30,624 bases of DNA from a virus. Both the position numbers and the translations under genes were made by a program. The stretch spans positions 1 through 30,624 of the IMG/VR virus record IMGVR_UViG_3300008108_000227. One strand, given 5' to 3'. Of this stretch, positions 22,801 to 30,537 are shown in pieces. The stretch's first letter is position 1, and every line of letters begins with the position of its first letter. The notes beneath the pieces were generated by a model. It did not search any database. It was not told where the DNA came from and saw only the letters and a program-made list of their open reading frames with translations.

Positions 22801-25744
22801 GGAGACGTGCGGGGGCGGGTCTGAAGTGGTGACTAGTTCGACGCAGACAACGACCTACAGCCATCCAGCCGCATCTACGATCACTTCCACTGGTGAACTC
22901 ACGATACGGCACGGTGCTATTGCTCCAAGTCCCGCAAGCGGAACGTATATCGGGTATCTTAACGAGGGTGAGGTGTCCGCTTCGATCTCGGGCGTTGGCG
23001 GGAGCGGTGGAGCCTTGTCTGTCGTGCAGTTTTCGCAACCTTTTGAGTCTCATCTTCTGCCCCTCACCCCAGCGGGAGTCGAATCATTTAGCCGAAGTGC
23101 AGGCATCGGAACTAAGTCTTCGTTGCTCTGCTCATTTCCATACACTAGGTATTCTTACAGAACAGACGGCTACTATTTCCCCTACGACACCGGATGGGCT
23201 TCGTATTCGGCCGGAGAGTTCGATGGCAAAGTGAAAGTGTCGGGCCGTTCCATCCGCAGGGACGGCGACTCGTCGATTTTGAGGGCCAGATCGGCTGATG
23301 TGCAAACCGACCTTACGACAATGGCGGCGTACAAAGTTCTTTCATCAAGTCTCACTCTTGAATCAACCGGATCAGGCTACGGAGATGTCGCGTCAGCGAC
23401 TGTGTCTCAGCAGGCCGGAGTAGCCACGGCGAGTGCCGTCTACTCCGCAAGCGTGATGGCGATCGGCGTGCTCAATGGCGGTGGTGGATACACGTCACCA
23501 CCAGAAATCACCCTGACGGCCAGCGGCGGCGGGACTCCGGGGACAGCGACCGCAGTGATTGCCGGCCCTGTTTCTAAGATTAACGTAACTGCTTCAGGAA
23601 GCGGCTACAGGATTCCGCCGAGAGTCTCGTTTTCAGGCGTTGGCATCCACGCTGAAGCCACATGCACACTAAACGAAGCCGGCGGTGTCGAGAGCGTGTC
23701 TCTTTCTGACGGAGGAAGGTACAGGAATTCGCCCCCGACCGTGTCATTTACGCCCATATCGCAAGTCGAATCCATATCATTAACCAGCGGCGGCAGCGGG
23801 TACACCTCTGCCCCTGACGTATTTATTGGCGGTGGCGGTGGTGGCGTTAACGCGACGGCGACGGCGACCTTCAAGGCAAAAGTGGTGAGCGTGGAGGTGC
23901 TCAACGGCGGTTCGGGATACTCGTCAACACCGACAGTATCATTCTCAGGCGGTGGCGGCGCGGGGGCTTCGGCCACGGTGTCTGTGTCTGAATCAGGCGC
24001 TGTGACAGGAATTTCGATCGTAAACGAAGGGGACGGATACACGTCCGCTCCTTCGGTATTTATTTCTGGCGGTGGTGGAAGCGGAGCGACGGCAAAAGCG
24101 AAGATATCTGGAAGCGTAGACAGCATAACGCTCACTTCACGGGGGGAAGACTTCTCCATCCCGCCTACGATTGTCTTCTACAATGGCGGCGGCGGAAGCG
24201 GGGCGTCAGCCACGGCGACCCTGTCGTCTCCCGGTAGCGGAGCCGCCGCGACCGCCACGCTAAACGGCTCTGTCATGTTTTGCGCCCACTCCGGCTCAAG
24301 TGGGCTACAGGAAGAACCCGTAGCGACTGTGTCGCACTCATCGAACTACATCATTTCGGACTTGAATGCGCGCTTCTCTAGCGGGGAGATCAATCAACAA
24401 GAGTTCGACCGAGGCTTTGCGGCGGCGGCGGCACGGCTGAAGACAAGAATATCAGGATCAGTTTCCAGCGTCACCGTCACGTCTTCAGGGAACTCATACA
24501 AGCAGAGCACTGACTACACAAACCTCCCCGGGTACATGGAGAAGAAACTCCCCGGAATAGCGCAGATCAGGGGCGAGATGGCCGAGTATGCGTCAAGTGG
24601 CGCGAGGGCCGGAGACACGATCGTTCTCGGCAACGTAAGCGGAGGAGGCATCTCGTCTTTTACGACCCCATCGATTCTTTCGCAGTTGAGGTTCTGGAAA
24701 AAGCCCGAGGTGGCCGCAATAGATGGCATTTCAGCGATCCCCAGCACTTGTCTTACTCTGCGATCTGCCGCAGTTCGTTCGGCTGGAACAAATTCTGGCA
24801 CGATCACCCGCGGCCCTGTCGTGGGGAACGGTGTGTTTTCGGCAGCCATCACAAACGCTTCGGCGGTTGATTCGCTGATCATGTCGGGCGCGTTTTCCAG
24901 CCAATCGTTCAGTCAATCTTACGCCGCATTCTATAGGCAATACTACGCAAACGCATACTCAACAAAACCAACCGTCACCCTTGAGGACGAGGCTGGCTCT
25001 GGAGCGACTGTCGGGGCGATGGATGCCGCGACGATTGTCTCTGGCGGGGATGGATACACGCTGGGCGCAAGGCTCGTGATAAAAGGAGGAACGCCCTATG
25101 CGTGGACGTCGCCGGCAGACGCTGTCGCTACGGTTAGCAATGGGAGCGTCACCAGCATCTCCGTGATCAACAGTGGCAGAGGTTACTTAACCGCGCCGTC
25201 TGTGTTCATTGTGGGCGGCGGCGGCACCGGAGCGAGGGCCGAGGCTAATCTGTCGCCAGGGCCGAATTTTCAGATCGCAAGCATCACGGTCACAAACGCA
25301 GGGCGAGGGTACACTTCGACACCGACCGTGATTGTGGTGGATAACGAACGGCCTTTTCAATTTTCGGCGGTTGCGAAGGCTCTTGGGTACGTCAATGGAA
25401 TAAGGGCCGTTGAGTTCCCCGTCCTTCAGGACTACAAAGTTGAGTTCTGCTTGGTATCACGGGCCAATCAAGGCCAGATGACCATTACCTCGCCTGTCGG
25501 GCTTATTCCTGGCAACTACAATGCGAGGTTCGTCCCGTTTTTTGAAGACGACGGCTACGTTGAGGGTATTTTGTGGTCATACATCTACAGCGGAACAGAT
25601 GGCTACTTCTGCGGGGTGAGGAATTTCACCCAAGCGCCGACGGTCACGGCTGTCGGGCCGTGCAGCGGGCCGGCGACATTCTCGACAAAGATCGAGGGTT
25701 GGTCTGATGTGTTCTCCGAGAATGCCTTAAAACTTGCCGACTAA
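19847..25744 (+). CDS. Giant repeat protein with RCC1-like motifs; probable tail-tip/receptor-binding protein
   Basis: The 1,965-residue protein is the longest in the window. Four RCC1-like strand sets are visible: ADGTLWCW (about 50-72), [19 protein letters not shown] then [13 protein letters not shown] (about 98-140), [20 protein letters not shown] then LYWWGNN (about 705-740), and [18 protein letters not shown] (about 877-900). Between and after these are at least fifteen copies of a motif close to [23 protein letters not shown] with ATATA strands, eight in tandem. No signal peptide or membrane span is seen; the N-terminus has several Cys. Base use is visibly less GC-rich than in the head genes. 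Such Gly/Tyr-rich repeat proteins downstream of tape measure genes are typically host-contact proteins. The exact role is inference. Confidence 0.85.
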   Translation: MSFWAFCCKFPQVYRPFSGAYQYPRETVAVGGGGNPELEGCTDPSIDNEGDWKCLSDYAGIRADGTLWCWIRAIVAVETFKTHGTTGYGGTGGQDRPVQISDDTDWDFVTSDADRGFAIKSGGAMYAFGTGGYGSLGIGHGRNRGDVGSGYQLDSYRGRLSSGIARVNMASVTLTGKPTATIVGGPSGMLGSGAELSVEWTGRATTSIFPTSGGSGFTSAPLIELVGNTSEDAGKRLAASTVVMSSSNVTGFEVISGGEGYTFATATLRYYNATATATIENGAITGWTVTNQGTAASVAAATSILESPGYGVIVSGDGDGGVAKPVFGTRSVSQVGFPPTEIWTSPPRVEVSGGGGSGVSINVSSSLIGTVKSISVTNPGSGYTQSAGEMLRVQLTHQGIVYDGGSVDLTPSKVVSVHAKVDTSSLPKLMKQSDGKLFPFTINSSNYLLASPWDGPQIESVRVVKNGGSEFPISNAGVSASTISGCRYPPFIKTYFSYPAHTTNSTAIHAVSEKLQDVCCTGSFCTYDVFVSPGVPPPSTGNSWPASGTGGTFSGNGSVTYKCIDGNNVETGRTWVEWGTRSSGGYSQPLPSDYTVTSTRYTGRIAAKVGNISVIGTTTQWPSEVSLYRGTVWSTPTIEHKSRIFFAPSSISGTAAYAEASPVGGDVVYGFGTSPTLISDGDALYDLEPTSLSITDTFEYPVVVGNESWKSVSISGQSSYGVTTGGALYWWGNNTACGRVLPCVSPSPVGQGATIDILATGELARFGDRGSSGAGLTNRVCLSVPDHGVYNVGNIEGSSIDASALSRLVEERVAFASNFAKASSYGVMTYFPPETNLWTRNGAFGGAGYTATPSAEFLYAGTAPATFTARLFGPSAFSEVREDCAKGTDGRWYHLGDPLGPQAVYKSPRKLYDYTFTYNGTFDARYSSTTGTRSIAREQYPTYIYVSNGGSGYSSASMSLALSRNAIDEYDPNSPTSQTFVVNSKETCGGGSEVVTSSTQTTTYSHPAASTITSTGELTIRHGAIAPSPASGTYIGYLNEGEVSASISGVGGSGGALSVVQFSQPFESHLLPLTPAGVESFSRSAGIGTKSSLLCSFPYTRYSYRTDGYYFPYDTGWASYSAGEFDGKVKVSGRSIRRDGDSSILRARSADVQTDLTTMAAYKVLSSSLTLESTGSGYGDVASATVSQQAGVATASAVYSASVMAIGVLNGGGGYTSPPEITLTASGGGTPGTATAVIAGPVSKINVTASGSGYRIPPRVSFSGVGIHAEATCTLNEAGGVESVSLSDGGRYRNSPPTVSFTPISQVESISLTSGGSGYTSAPDVFIGGGGGGVNATATATFKAKVVSVEVLNGGSGYSSTPTVSFSGGGGAGASATVSVSESGAVTGISIVNEGDGYTSAPSVFISGGGGSGATAKAKISGSVDSITLTSRGEDFSIPPTIVFYNGGGGSGASATATLSSPGSGAAATATLNGSVMFCAHSGSSGLQEEPVATVSHSSNYIISDLNARFSSGEINQQEFDRGFAAAAARLKTRISGSVSSVTVTSSGNSYKQSTDYTNLPGYMEKKLPGIAQIRGEMAEYASSGARAGDTIVLGNVSGGGISSFTTPSILSQLRFWKKPEVAAIDGISAIPSTCLTLRSAAVRSAGTNSGTITRGPVVGNGVFSAAITNASAVDSLIMSGAFSSQSFSQSYAAFYRQYYANAYSTKPTVTLEDEAGSGATVGAMDAATIVSGGDGYTLGARLVIKGGTPYAWTSPADAVATVSNGSVTSISVINSGRGYLTAPSVFIVGGGGTGARAEANLSPGPNFQIASITVTNAGRGYTSTPTVIVVDNERPFQFSAVAKALGYVNGIRAVEFPVLQDYKVEFCLVSRANQGQMTITSPVGLIPGNYNARFVPFFEDDGYVEGILWSYIYSGTDGYFCGVRNFTQAPTVTAVGPCSGPATFSTKIEGWSDVFSENALKLAD
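23335..24230 (+). repeat. Tandem array of about eight GGSGYTSAP-type repeats
   Basis: In the giant protein, residues about 1163-1461 hold eight consecutive units of about 33-38 residues. Core examples: [79 protein letters not shown]. Each is followed by [11 protein letters not shown]-type glycine and alanine runs. DNA copies are diverged, so the array is old. More single copies lie near nt 20480, 20610, 20990, 22375, 22690, 25040, 25160 and 25300. Confidence 0.85.
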
Positions 25745-25756
25745 GGATAAATCGCC

Positions 25757-25969
25757 ATGACTGAACAAGAGCCGGGCCTTGGGGATTTAGTCGCCGACGC
25801 CCTTGAGTCCATGGGCATTACAGAAGAAGGCGTGCAGGCGATTGCCAGCAAGGTCGGGATCAGCGACTGCGGGTGTGGGCGTAGGAAGTCTGCGCTAAAT
25901 GAACTGGGGGCTAAGTTTCTTGGCCTGCCGCCGGGATCGAAGGCAGAAAACCCCATTGACTCCCCGTAG
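25757..25969 (+). CDS. Small acidic protein with C-G-C motif
   Basis: The 70-residue protein has an acidic helical N-terminus (GLGDLVADALESMGITEEGVQAIASKVG) and DCGCGRRKSALNELG at residues about 37-51. A CGC-x-x-R-K-x-x-L-N pattern occurs in small phage proteins of unknown function; the two cysteines could bind metal or form a disulphide. The gene follows the giant protein by 12 bases and precedes the HExxH gene by 21 bases. A GGAT-type weak ribosome site precedes ATG. Confidence 0.7.
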   Translation: MTEQEPGLGDLVADALESMGITEEGVQAIASKVGISDCGCGRRKSALNELGAKFLGLPPGSKAENPIDSP

Positions 25970-25990
25970 TCTCTTCGTCACGATATTCAG

Positions 25991-26281
25991 ATGCCGACAG
26001 ACCATCATTTCACCCTGGCCGGCGTCAAGTGGCTCCTCCGGTTCACGAGGCTGCGAGGGCAGGCGGCCGGCTGGGCCTATCTGCCGGACTCCAAGAACCC
26101 GCTGATGAAGCGGAAGATTCTCATCGACGAGCGGCTCAAGGGCCGCGCTCTTCTCGAAACCACTATCCACGAGTGCCTTCATGCCTGCTACCCGCAGATG
26201 TCAGAAGAAACCGTCACCGAGTCGGCTCGCGACATCGCCCGAGTCCTCTGGGCCCTCGGCTACCGGCAGTCGGCTTCTTGA
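25991..26281 (+). CDS. Small HExxH zinc metalloprotein (putative metallopeptidase)
   Basis: The 96-residue protein carries THIHECLH-like sequence, precisely ETTIHECLHACYP, with His60-Glu61 and His64 as the HExxH zinc motif. It continues MSEETVTESARDIARVLWALGYR, a helix with Glu73/Glu77 that may provide the third ligand as in gluzincin-type enzymes. The N-terminal half has WLLRFTRLRGQAAGWAYLPD and RKILIDERLKG, a strand pattern like small phage minigluzincins. No signal peptide is seen. It ends 4 bases before the next GTG. A protease role in virion or host interaction is possible; an inactive or regulatory role is not excluded. Confidence 0.78.
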   Translation: MPTDHHFTLAGVKWLLRFTRLRGQAAGWAYLPDSKNPLMKRKILIDERLKGRALLETTIHECLHACYPQMSEETVTESARDIARVLWALGYRQSAS

Positions 26282-26285
26282 TCGG

Positions 26286-26516
26286 GTGGCCGCCGCGGCG
26301 TCAAGGAGTCGAGACGCTCGATACACAACGTGGCTCGATCGCCTGGACTGCGAAGTTCGAGATGAAGTCATTGCCGTCCGCGATGCCTACCGGGCCGGCG
26401 AACTGGACGTTAAGGCGAGGACGCTCGCGTCCGCGATCCTCGAAGACCTCAAGCAGAATCGTGATCTCACCCCGTGCAGCCTCCACACGATGAACCAATG
26501 GCTCCTCCACGGCTAA
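26286..26516 (+). CDS. Small helical protein, unrecognised (start uncertain)
   Basis: The likely product is 76 residues from GTG 26286, just after the previous stop at 26281: SRSRDARYTTWLDRLDCEVRDEV, IAVRDAYRAGELDVKARTLASAILEDLKQN, and a C-terminal MNQWLLHG. The frame extends upstream to ATG 26181, but that part is a basic, Ser/Pro-rich shadow of the HExxH gene. The end overlaps the phosphoesterase start by 19 bases. The sequence is mainly helical, with D-x-x-Y-R-A-G and K-A-R-T-L-A-S-A-I segments resembling small phage DNA-binding or adaptor proteins. I do not assign a function. Confidence 0.62.
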   Translation: MAAAASRSRDARYTTWLDRLDCEVRDEVIAVRDAYRAGELDVKARTLASAILEDLKQNRDLTPCSLHTMNQWLLHG

Positions 26517-27520
26517 AAGACAGAGTGGTCGCCGTCACGGCCGACGCAGAGGCAAGCCGCCTCCGCGGCGAACTGACCGCCTTGCGTAAGAAGTACGAGG
26601 TGGCCCTCGGTCAACTCGACCGTGAGAAGCAGGCCCGCGAGAACCTGACCGCCCTGGCCGGCGTCAAGTCGAAGAAGATCAGCCGCGCCAAGCCCGCCGG
26701 CAAGCGACCGGAGGCCACGGCTATCCTCGTCTGCTCTGATTGGCACGTCGAGGAGCGAGTCGATCCTGCCACCAACGTGCCTGGGAACGAGTACACGCTC
26801 GACATCGCCGACCGCCGCATCAAGCAACTGGTGCAGCGGGCGTCGATGCTCATCGAGCACGAGAAGTCGCTGACCAACATTCGCCGCGTCGTCGTGGCCG
26901 CTTTGGGGGACATGATCACGGGCCAGATTCACGACGACCTCGTGGAGATGACCCAACTGGCTCCGCTGGCCGCGACGCGGTGGGCGCAGGCCCGCCTCGG
27001 CGGCGTCATCGACGCGATGTCGGAGATCGCTCCCGTCGTCGTCGCAACGAGCAGCGGCAACCACGGTCGAACGACACACAAGCCCAGGATCGCCACCGAG
27101 AACGAGCATTCGTTCGAGCAGCATATGTACCTGACAATGGCCGCCGCAGAGAAGCGTCCGAACGTCTCGTGGCAGATCGGCCACGGCTACCTGAACGTCG
27201 TCGACCTCGACGGTTTCGCAGTTCGCTTTCATCACGGTCACGCCATTCGGTTCGGCGGGGGCGTCGGGGGTCTGACCATTCCCGCCAACAAGGCGATCGC
27301 CAACTGGAATATCTCTCGGCGAGTTTCGCTCGACGTGTTTGGTCATTGGCACACTTTTTGTTGGCTCCCCTACCGCTTCGTCGCCAACGGGTCGCTCATC
27401 GGCCACAACGCCTTCGCCGACCGCATCAAGGCCGAGTTCCAGCCCCCGTCGCAGTCGCTGATCATCGTCGATCACGACCACGACAGAGTGACCAAAGTCC
27501 TCCCGGTGTTCGTCTCGTGA
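26498..27520 (+). CDS. Calcineurin-like metallophosphoesterase
   Basis: The 340-residue protein has the full set of metallophosphoesterase motifs: D-x-H in CSDWHVEE (Asp81, His83), GD in ALGDMI (Gly137-Asp138), GNH in SSGNHGR (187-189), HGH (246-248) and GHWH (Gly282, His283, His285). These bind two metal ions and support hydrolysis of phosphodiesters or phosphomonoesters. Residues 15-60 form a charged coiled-coil-like helix followed by a Lys/Arg-rich linker, not part of the catalytic domain. ATG 26498 is chosen over GTG 26474. The stop overlaps the next gene in GTGA. Substrate cannot be told; phage homologues occur near nucleotide or DNA-processing genes. Confidence 0.88.
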   Translation: MAPPRLKDRVVAVTADAEASRLRGELTALRKKYEVALGQLDREKQARENLTALAGVKSKKISRAKPAGKRPEATAILVCSDWHVEERVDPATNVPGNEYTLDIADRRIKQLVQRASMLIEHEKSLTNIRRVVVAALGDMITGQIHDDLVEMTQLAPLAATRWAQARLGGVIDAMSEIAPVVVATSSGNHGRTTHKPRIATENEHSFEQHMYLTMAAAEKRPNVSWQIGHGYLNVVDLDGFAVRFHHGHAIRFGGGVGGLTIPANKAIANWNISRRVSLDVFGHWHTFCWLPYRFVANGSLIGHNAFADRIKAEFQPPSQSLIIVDHDHDRVTKVLPVFVS

Positions 27521-28014
27521 TTGAACGCCCGATGACAGAGGTCGACATCCTCCGGCTCGCGGCCCGCGAGGCGACGAGGCACTCAAGCGACACCCAAACC
27601 CAGAACGGGGCCGCGGTGGCGAGGCTCAACGACCTCGTCTTCACTGCCGCCAATGCCTTCCCGGCCGGCGTCGAGCGGCGGCATCACCGGCTTGGGCGTC
27701 CCGAGAAGTACACGTTCATCGAGCACGCCGAGCGGAACGTCATCTACAAGGCCGCGTCGGTCGGCTGGGCCACCGGCGGCGCGACGATGTACTGCCTCTG
27801 GTTCGCCTGCCCCGATTGCGCCAGGGCGATCATTCAGGCCGGCATCTACGAGGTCGTCGGCCACGTCAAGCCTCGGAACGCCACACCGTCCAGATGGCTC
27901 CAGGCCGTCAGGGACGGCGAGACGATGCTGCGGGAGGCCGGGGTCGGGATGCGGTGGCTCACCGACGACCTCGGGGTAACGATTCGATTCGATGGAAAGG
28001 AGATGCGACTGTGA
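27517..28014 (+). CDS. dCMP deaminase-like cytidine/deoxycytidylate deaminase
   Basis: The 165-residue protein holds the zinc deaminase motifs: HAE at residues 70-72 (EHAERNV) and C-P-D-C at 98-101 (ACPDCARAI), with an Ala where the family usually has Pro before the first Cys. The N-terminal region with TQTQNGAAVAR and NDLVFTAANAFPAG corresponds to the substrate-pocket strand (N-G-A-A-V, N-x-F-P). Deoxycytidylate deaminase would convert dCMP to dUMP for dTMP supply; activity on another base or nucleotide is possible. Start is GTG 27517, in GTGA overlap with the phosphoesterase; ATG 27532 is the alternative. It sits next to a dNMP kinase, consistent with nucleotide metabolism. Confidence 0.85.
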   Translation: MIERPMTEVDILRLAAREATRHSSDTQTQNGAAVARLNDLVFTAANAFPAGVERRHHRLGRPEKYTFIEHAERNVIYKAASVGWATGGATMYCLWFACPDCARAIIQAGIYEVVGHVKPRNATPSRWLQAVRDGETMLREAGVGMRWLTDDLGVTIRFDGKEMRL

Positions 28015-28559
28015 TCCTGATCGGACTCTGCGGAGCCGCCGGCAGCGGCAAGGGAGAGGTGGCGCGGCGGCTGGCGAGCAGTCACGGCTTCACCGAAATG
28101 GCCTTCGCCGACCCTCTCTACGAGGCCGTCTCGGCGATCGTGGGGAAGCCGGTCGCGTGGCTGAAGGACCGGGCCAACAAGGAGGCCGTGATCCCGTGGC
28201 TCGGCAAGTCGCCGCGGGAACTCCTGCAACTCATGGGGACGGAGTTCGGCCGGAACATGATCCACCCTGAAATCTGGGTCAGGAGTGCCGTGGAGCGGTT
28301 CGACTCGTCGCAGCGGGTTGTGATCACCGACGTCCGGTTCGACAACGAGGCCGAGATGATTCAGGAGGCCGGCGGCGTCATCTTTCAAGTCGTCCGACCA
28401 GGGGGCCGGTGCCTGTCGGACGCCACCGCCGCCCACGAAAGCGAGAGCGGTATCGCGGCCGATCACATCTACTCGACCATTGAGAATGCCGGCACGCTCG
28501 ACGACCTCGCAGCCGCCGTGGATGCGGCCGTTGTTAGTCTATACGCCGATATAATGTAG
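28011..28559 (+). CDS. Deoxynucleoside monophosphate kinase
   Basis: The 182-residue product begins MILIGLCGAAGSGKGEVARRLA with P-loop G8-x-x-x-x-G-K at residues 8-14. Further features fit phage dNMP kinases: FTEMAFADPLYEAVSAI (residues about 31-47), SPRELLQLMGTEFGRNMIHPEIWV (about 66-88, the typical R-x-L-L-Q-x-x-G-T-E-x-x-R), VVITDVRFDNEAEMI and a lid-like RPG segment. It would phosphorylate dNMPs to dNDPs for phage DNA synthesis. GTG 28011 with AAAGGAG at 27996-28002 (8-base spacing) and GTGA overlap with the deaminase decides the start. The frame is open upstream but only as a shadow. Confidence 0.9.
   Translation: MILIGLCGAAGSGKGEVARRLASSHGFTEMAFADPLYEAVSAIVGKPVAWLKDRANKEAVIPWLGKSPRELLQLMGTEFGRNMIHPEIWVRSAVERFDSSQRVVITDVRFDNEAEMIQEAGGVIFQVVRPGGRCLSDATAAHESESGIAADHIYSTIENAGTLDDLAAAVDAAVVSLYADIM
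28550..28555 (+). promoter_or_regulatory. Weak candidate -10 element (TATAAT)
   Basis: A perfect TATAAT occurs at the end of the dNMP kinase gene, 38 bases before the start at 28593. The nearest TTG-type hexamer, TTGTTA at 28531-28536, is only 13 bases upstream, too close for a normal sigma-70 promoter, and no TG extension precedes the hexamer. In GC-rich DNA such a hexamer is uncommon, so it may drive the next genes, but chance is a real possibility. Confidence 0.2.
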
Positions 28560-28592
28560 GGAGGCAGTTTCTGTCGCCCAAGGAGGGGCGTG

Positions 28593-28901
28593 ATGAGCGA
28601 AAAAGCGCCCCAGACGACCACCGAGGTCGCCATCAGGGTCGCCGAGAGATTCGGCGTCCCCGTTTTCGTTTTGATAGCCCTGCTCTGGATGATCCGCGAG
28701 GCGGCGACCTCGCTGAACGGCACGGTCGTCGTTCCGATCGTGAAGTCGCACACCGAGTTCCTCGACACGACTCGCGAGACGCTGACCGAGATCAGCCGGA
28801 CGCAGTTGCAACAGGCTTCGACCATGCAGGAAATCGCCGAAAACCAGAAGGAACTCAAGATCATCGTCACCAGCCGGCAGGGTGACGAGGGAGGTCGGTG
28901 A
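28593..28901 (+). CDS. Single-TM coiled-coil protein; holin candidate
   Basis: The 102-residue product has AAGGAGG at 28580-28586, spaced 6 bases from ATG 28593. Residues 1-21 are polar; 22-35 (VPVFVLIALLWMIR, roughly) form one membrane span; residues about 52-92 form a charged helix with heptad-like hydrophobics (EFLDTTRETLTEISRTQLQQ, ASTMQEIAENQKELKI), likely a coiled coil. One-TM phage proteins of this size in the distal tail region are often holins or lysis accessories, but no endolysin is within the window, so a tail-associated membrane protein is equally possible. Confidence 0.72.
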   Translation: MSEKAPQTTTEVAIRVAERFGVPVFVLIALLWMIREAATSLNGTVVVPIVKSHTEFLDTTRETLTEISRTQLQQASTMQEIAENQKELKIIVTSRQGDEGGR

Positions 28902-28902
28902 C

Positions 28903-29271
28903 GTGGCAGATGTCATTCAGATTCCAGGGGAATTGAACGTCACACTGATCCCAGGCGATGAACTGCGGGTGCCGTGTGACTTCGACGTCAACATCACCGG
29001 CTACACCGTCACCAACTCGATCTACGTCACCAACGTCTATGCGGCCGGCGGCGGCGGCAGCGGGTTTGTAACGACCATCGGTGCCACCGTGACGTCCTTT
29101 GACCAGACCGTCACGAACGCTGCGAGTGGGCAGATTCTCCTGACGCTCCCCGAGAACAAGTCTTCACTTCTGTCGCCCGGAGTCGCCTATCGATGGTATC
29201 TCCGGTGGATTGACACTGACAGCGCCACGAGAACGGTCCTGTCTGGGAGCGTCACCGCGGCGAATCCGTAA
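28903..29271 (+). CDS. Beta-rich tail-associated protein upstream of the tail fibre
   Basis: The 122-residue product starts at GTG 28903 with GGAGGT at 28890-28895, spacing 7; GTG 28882 would be a longer alternative inside the previous gene. Sequence: VIQIPGELNVTLIPGDELRVPCDFDVNITGYTVTNSIYV, a Gly-rich turn, ATVTSFDQTVTNAASGQILLTLP, LLSPGVAYRWYLRWIDTDSATRTVLSGSVT. This order (PGDEL, ITGYT, GQILLTL, SPGVAYRWYLRW, TVLSGSV) matches small Ig-like or jelly-roll proteins encoded just before tail fibres in many phages. It is probably a baseplate/fibre attachment protein; no enzymatic motif is seen. Confidence 0.75.
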   Translation: MADVIQIPGELNVTLIPGDELRVPCDFDVNITGYTVTNSIYVTNVYAAGGGGSGFVTTIGATVTSFDQTVTNAASGQILLTLPENKSSLLSPGVAYRWYLRWIDTDSATRTVLSGSVTAANP

Positions 29272-29273
29272 CC

Positions 29274-30239
29274 ATGGTCAGCGTCAACGTCACCAGCACC
29301 GCGATCGGCGCTACCGTCTCGTCCGCGGGCAGCGTGAGCGTCTCCGCGACCCAGGCCGGCAGCATCGTCGCGGTCGGCAGCGCGTACCAGCCCGCCAGCC
29401 ATGCGGCATCGCACGGTGCGGGCGGTTCCGACGAAATCTCTATCTCGCAATCGCAAGTCGAGTCGACTCTCGGAAACGGAAGCCTTATCGAAGACCTGTC
29501 GACCATATTGCTGGTCGCATCGAGCGCATCGAATATCTCCAGCGGAACGCTGTCGAGCCAAAGGCTCCCCGTCGCAACGACTACCGCTGTCGGTGCTGTA
29601 GCCGTGGGGACAGGGCTGTCCATGGTCGGCGGCACCTCGCTGCGGGCCAACGTCGTGAGCGTCAACGGGAGGACCGGAGTTGTATCGCTCACCGCATCGG
29701 ACGTCTCGGCGGCCGATGGCGACCACTCGCACGGCCCGATCGCAGGCGACGGGACGGTGAACGGCGAAATGTTTTTCATCGGCGACAACGACACAAGCGG
29801 GTCGATCAATGGAGGAACGGCCTACCTCTCCGGCATTGTGTTCTCAGGAAACCTGTCGTCGCAGAACACGGCATTCACCGGCTCGGCCGGAGCGCTGACG
29901 TCCGGCACACTGTCCATCGACAGGCTACCCGTCATTCAGGACAAGTCGTCTTCACTGGGCAACACCGGCTCGTCGCTGACTCTGTCGCTCTCTTCCGCGA
30001 GCGTGCAGCGAGCCACGCTCTCGGCGAACTGCACATTTACGATGCCGACGGCGACCGCCGGCGCATCCCTGATCCTGATCCTGACGCAAGGAGGCACCGG
30101 CAACACGGCGACGTTCACGAGTGTCAAGTGGCCTGGGGGCTCGGCCCCAACGGTCACGGCGACGAACGGGAAGGTTGACGTGCTTCGATTCGTCAGCGAC
30201 GGAACTTCTTGGTACGGATTCGCTCACCAAAACTACTGA
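29274..30239 (+). CDS. Tail fibre-like protein
   Basis: The 321-residue product is Ser/Thr/Gly/Ala-rich with no predicted helices of note. N-terminal strands (VSVNVTSTAIGATVSSAGSV) are followed by HAASHGAGGSDEIS (a His-containing turn common in fibre shafts), then IVSVNGRTGVVSLTASDVSA with DGDHSHGPI, a repeat motif frequent in phage tail fibres (residues about 126-155). The C-terminal region ATLSANCTFTMPTATAGASLILILTQGGTG, then VDVLRFVSDGTSWYGFAHQNY, is the typical fibre tip. ATG 29274 lies two bases after the previous stop. It probably forms a trimeric fibre that contacts the host or decorates the virion. Confidence 0.87.
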   Translation: MVSVNVTSTAIGATVSSAGSVSVSATQAGSIVAVGSAYQPASHAASHGAGGSDEISISQSQVESTLGNGSLIEDLSTILLVASSASNISSGTLSSQRLPVATTTAVGAVAVGTGLSMVGGTSLRANVVSVNGRTGVVSLTASDVSAADGDHSHGPIAGDGTVNGEMFFIGDNDTSGSINGGTAYLSGIVFSGNLSSQNTAFTGSAGALTSGTLSIDRLPVIQDKSSSLGNTGSSLTLSLSSASVQRATLSANCTFTMPTATAGASLILILTQGGTGNTATFTSVKWPGGSAPTVTATNGKVDVLRFVSDGTSWYGFAHQNY

Positions 30240-30251
30240 TTGGAGTCTCAA

Positions 30252-30536
30252 GTGTCACTCGTCCACACATCACGAACGGTCGGAACGGCCATCACGTCGA
30301 TTGTTCCAGCCTCCGGCGACAACTACGAGTTCATCGCCATCGCCAACAACGGTTCGGGCACGGCCTATCTCAAGATGGTGCCGTCGACCGTGACTCTCAC
30401 TGTCGCCAACGGCATCCCGCTCGCGTCGGGGGCGTCGATCCTTCTGGATCAGGACGTGACGCCGATCCTCACCGGCGGCGTGTCGGCGGTCTGTGACACT
30501 GGCGCAACCACGACCCTGGCCGTGCAGGCATACTGA
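30252..30536 (+). CDS. Small beta-rich protein, unrecognised
   Basis: The 94-residue product starts at GTG 30252 with GGAG at 30242-30245, spacing 6; a TTG at 30240 in the same frame is less likely. It reads VHTSRTVGTAITSIVPASG, YEFIAIANNGSGTAYLKMV, TVTLTVANGIPLASGASILL, and ATTTLAVQAY. It shares the layout of strand, NNGSGT turn, P-L-A-S-G, and final hydrophobic strand with the proteins at 10597 and 18013. No enzymatic motif is visible. It lies after the tail fibre gene and is probably a virion or fibre accessory protein. Confidence 0.65.
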   Translation: MSLVHTSRTVGTAITSIVPASGDNYEFIAIANNGSGTAYLKMVPSTVTLTVANGIPLASGASILLDQDVTPILTGGVSAVCDTGATTTLAVQAY

Positions 30537-30537
30537 A

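Noticed and set aside
23335-24230. CRISPR-like array
   Set aside because: The repetition is at protein level inside an open frame; repeat DNA is diverged and units are not separated by unique spacers.
26513-27586. 357-codon minus-strand open frame
   Set aside because: It mirrors the metallophosphoesterase, whose full motif set is intact on the plus strand.
29210-30178. 322-codon plus-strand open frame overlapping the tail fibre gene
   Set aside because: Extremely Arg-rich shadow; the fibre frame contains recognisable fibre motifs.
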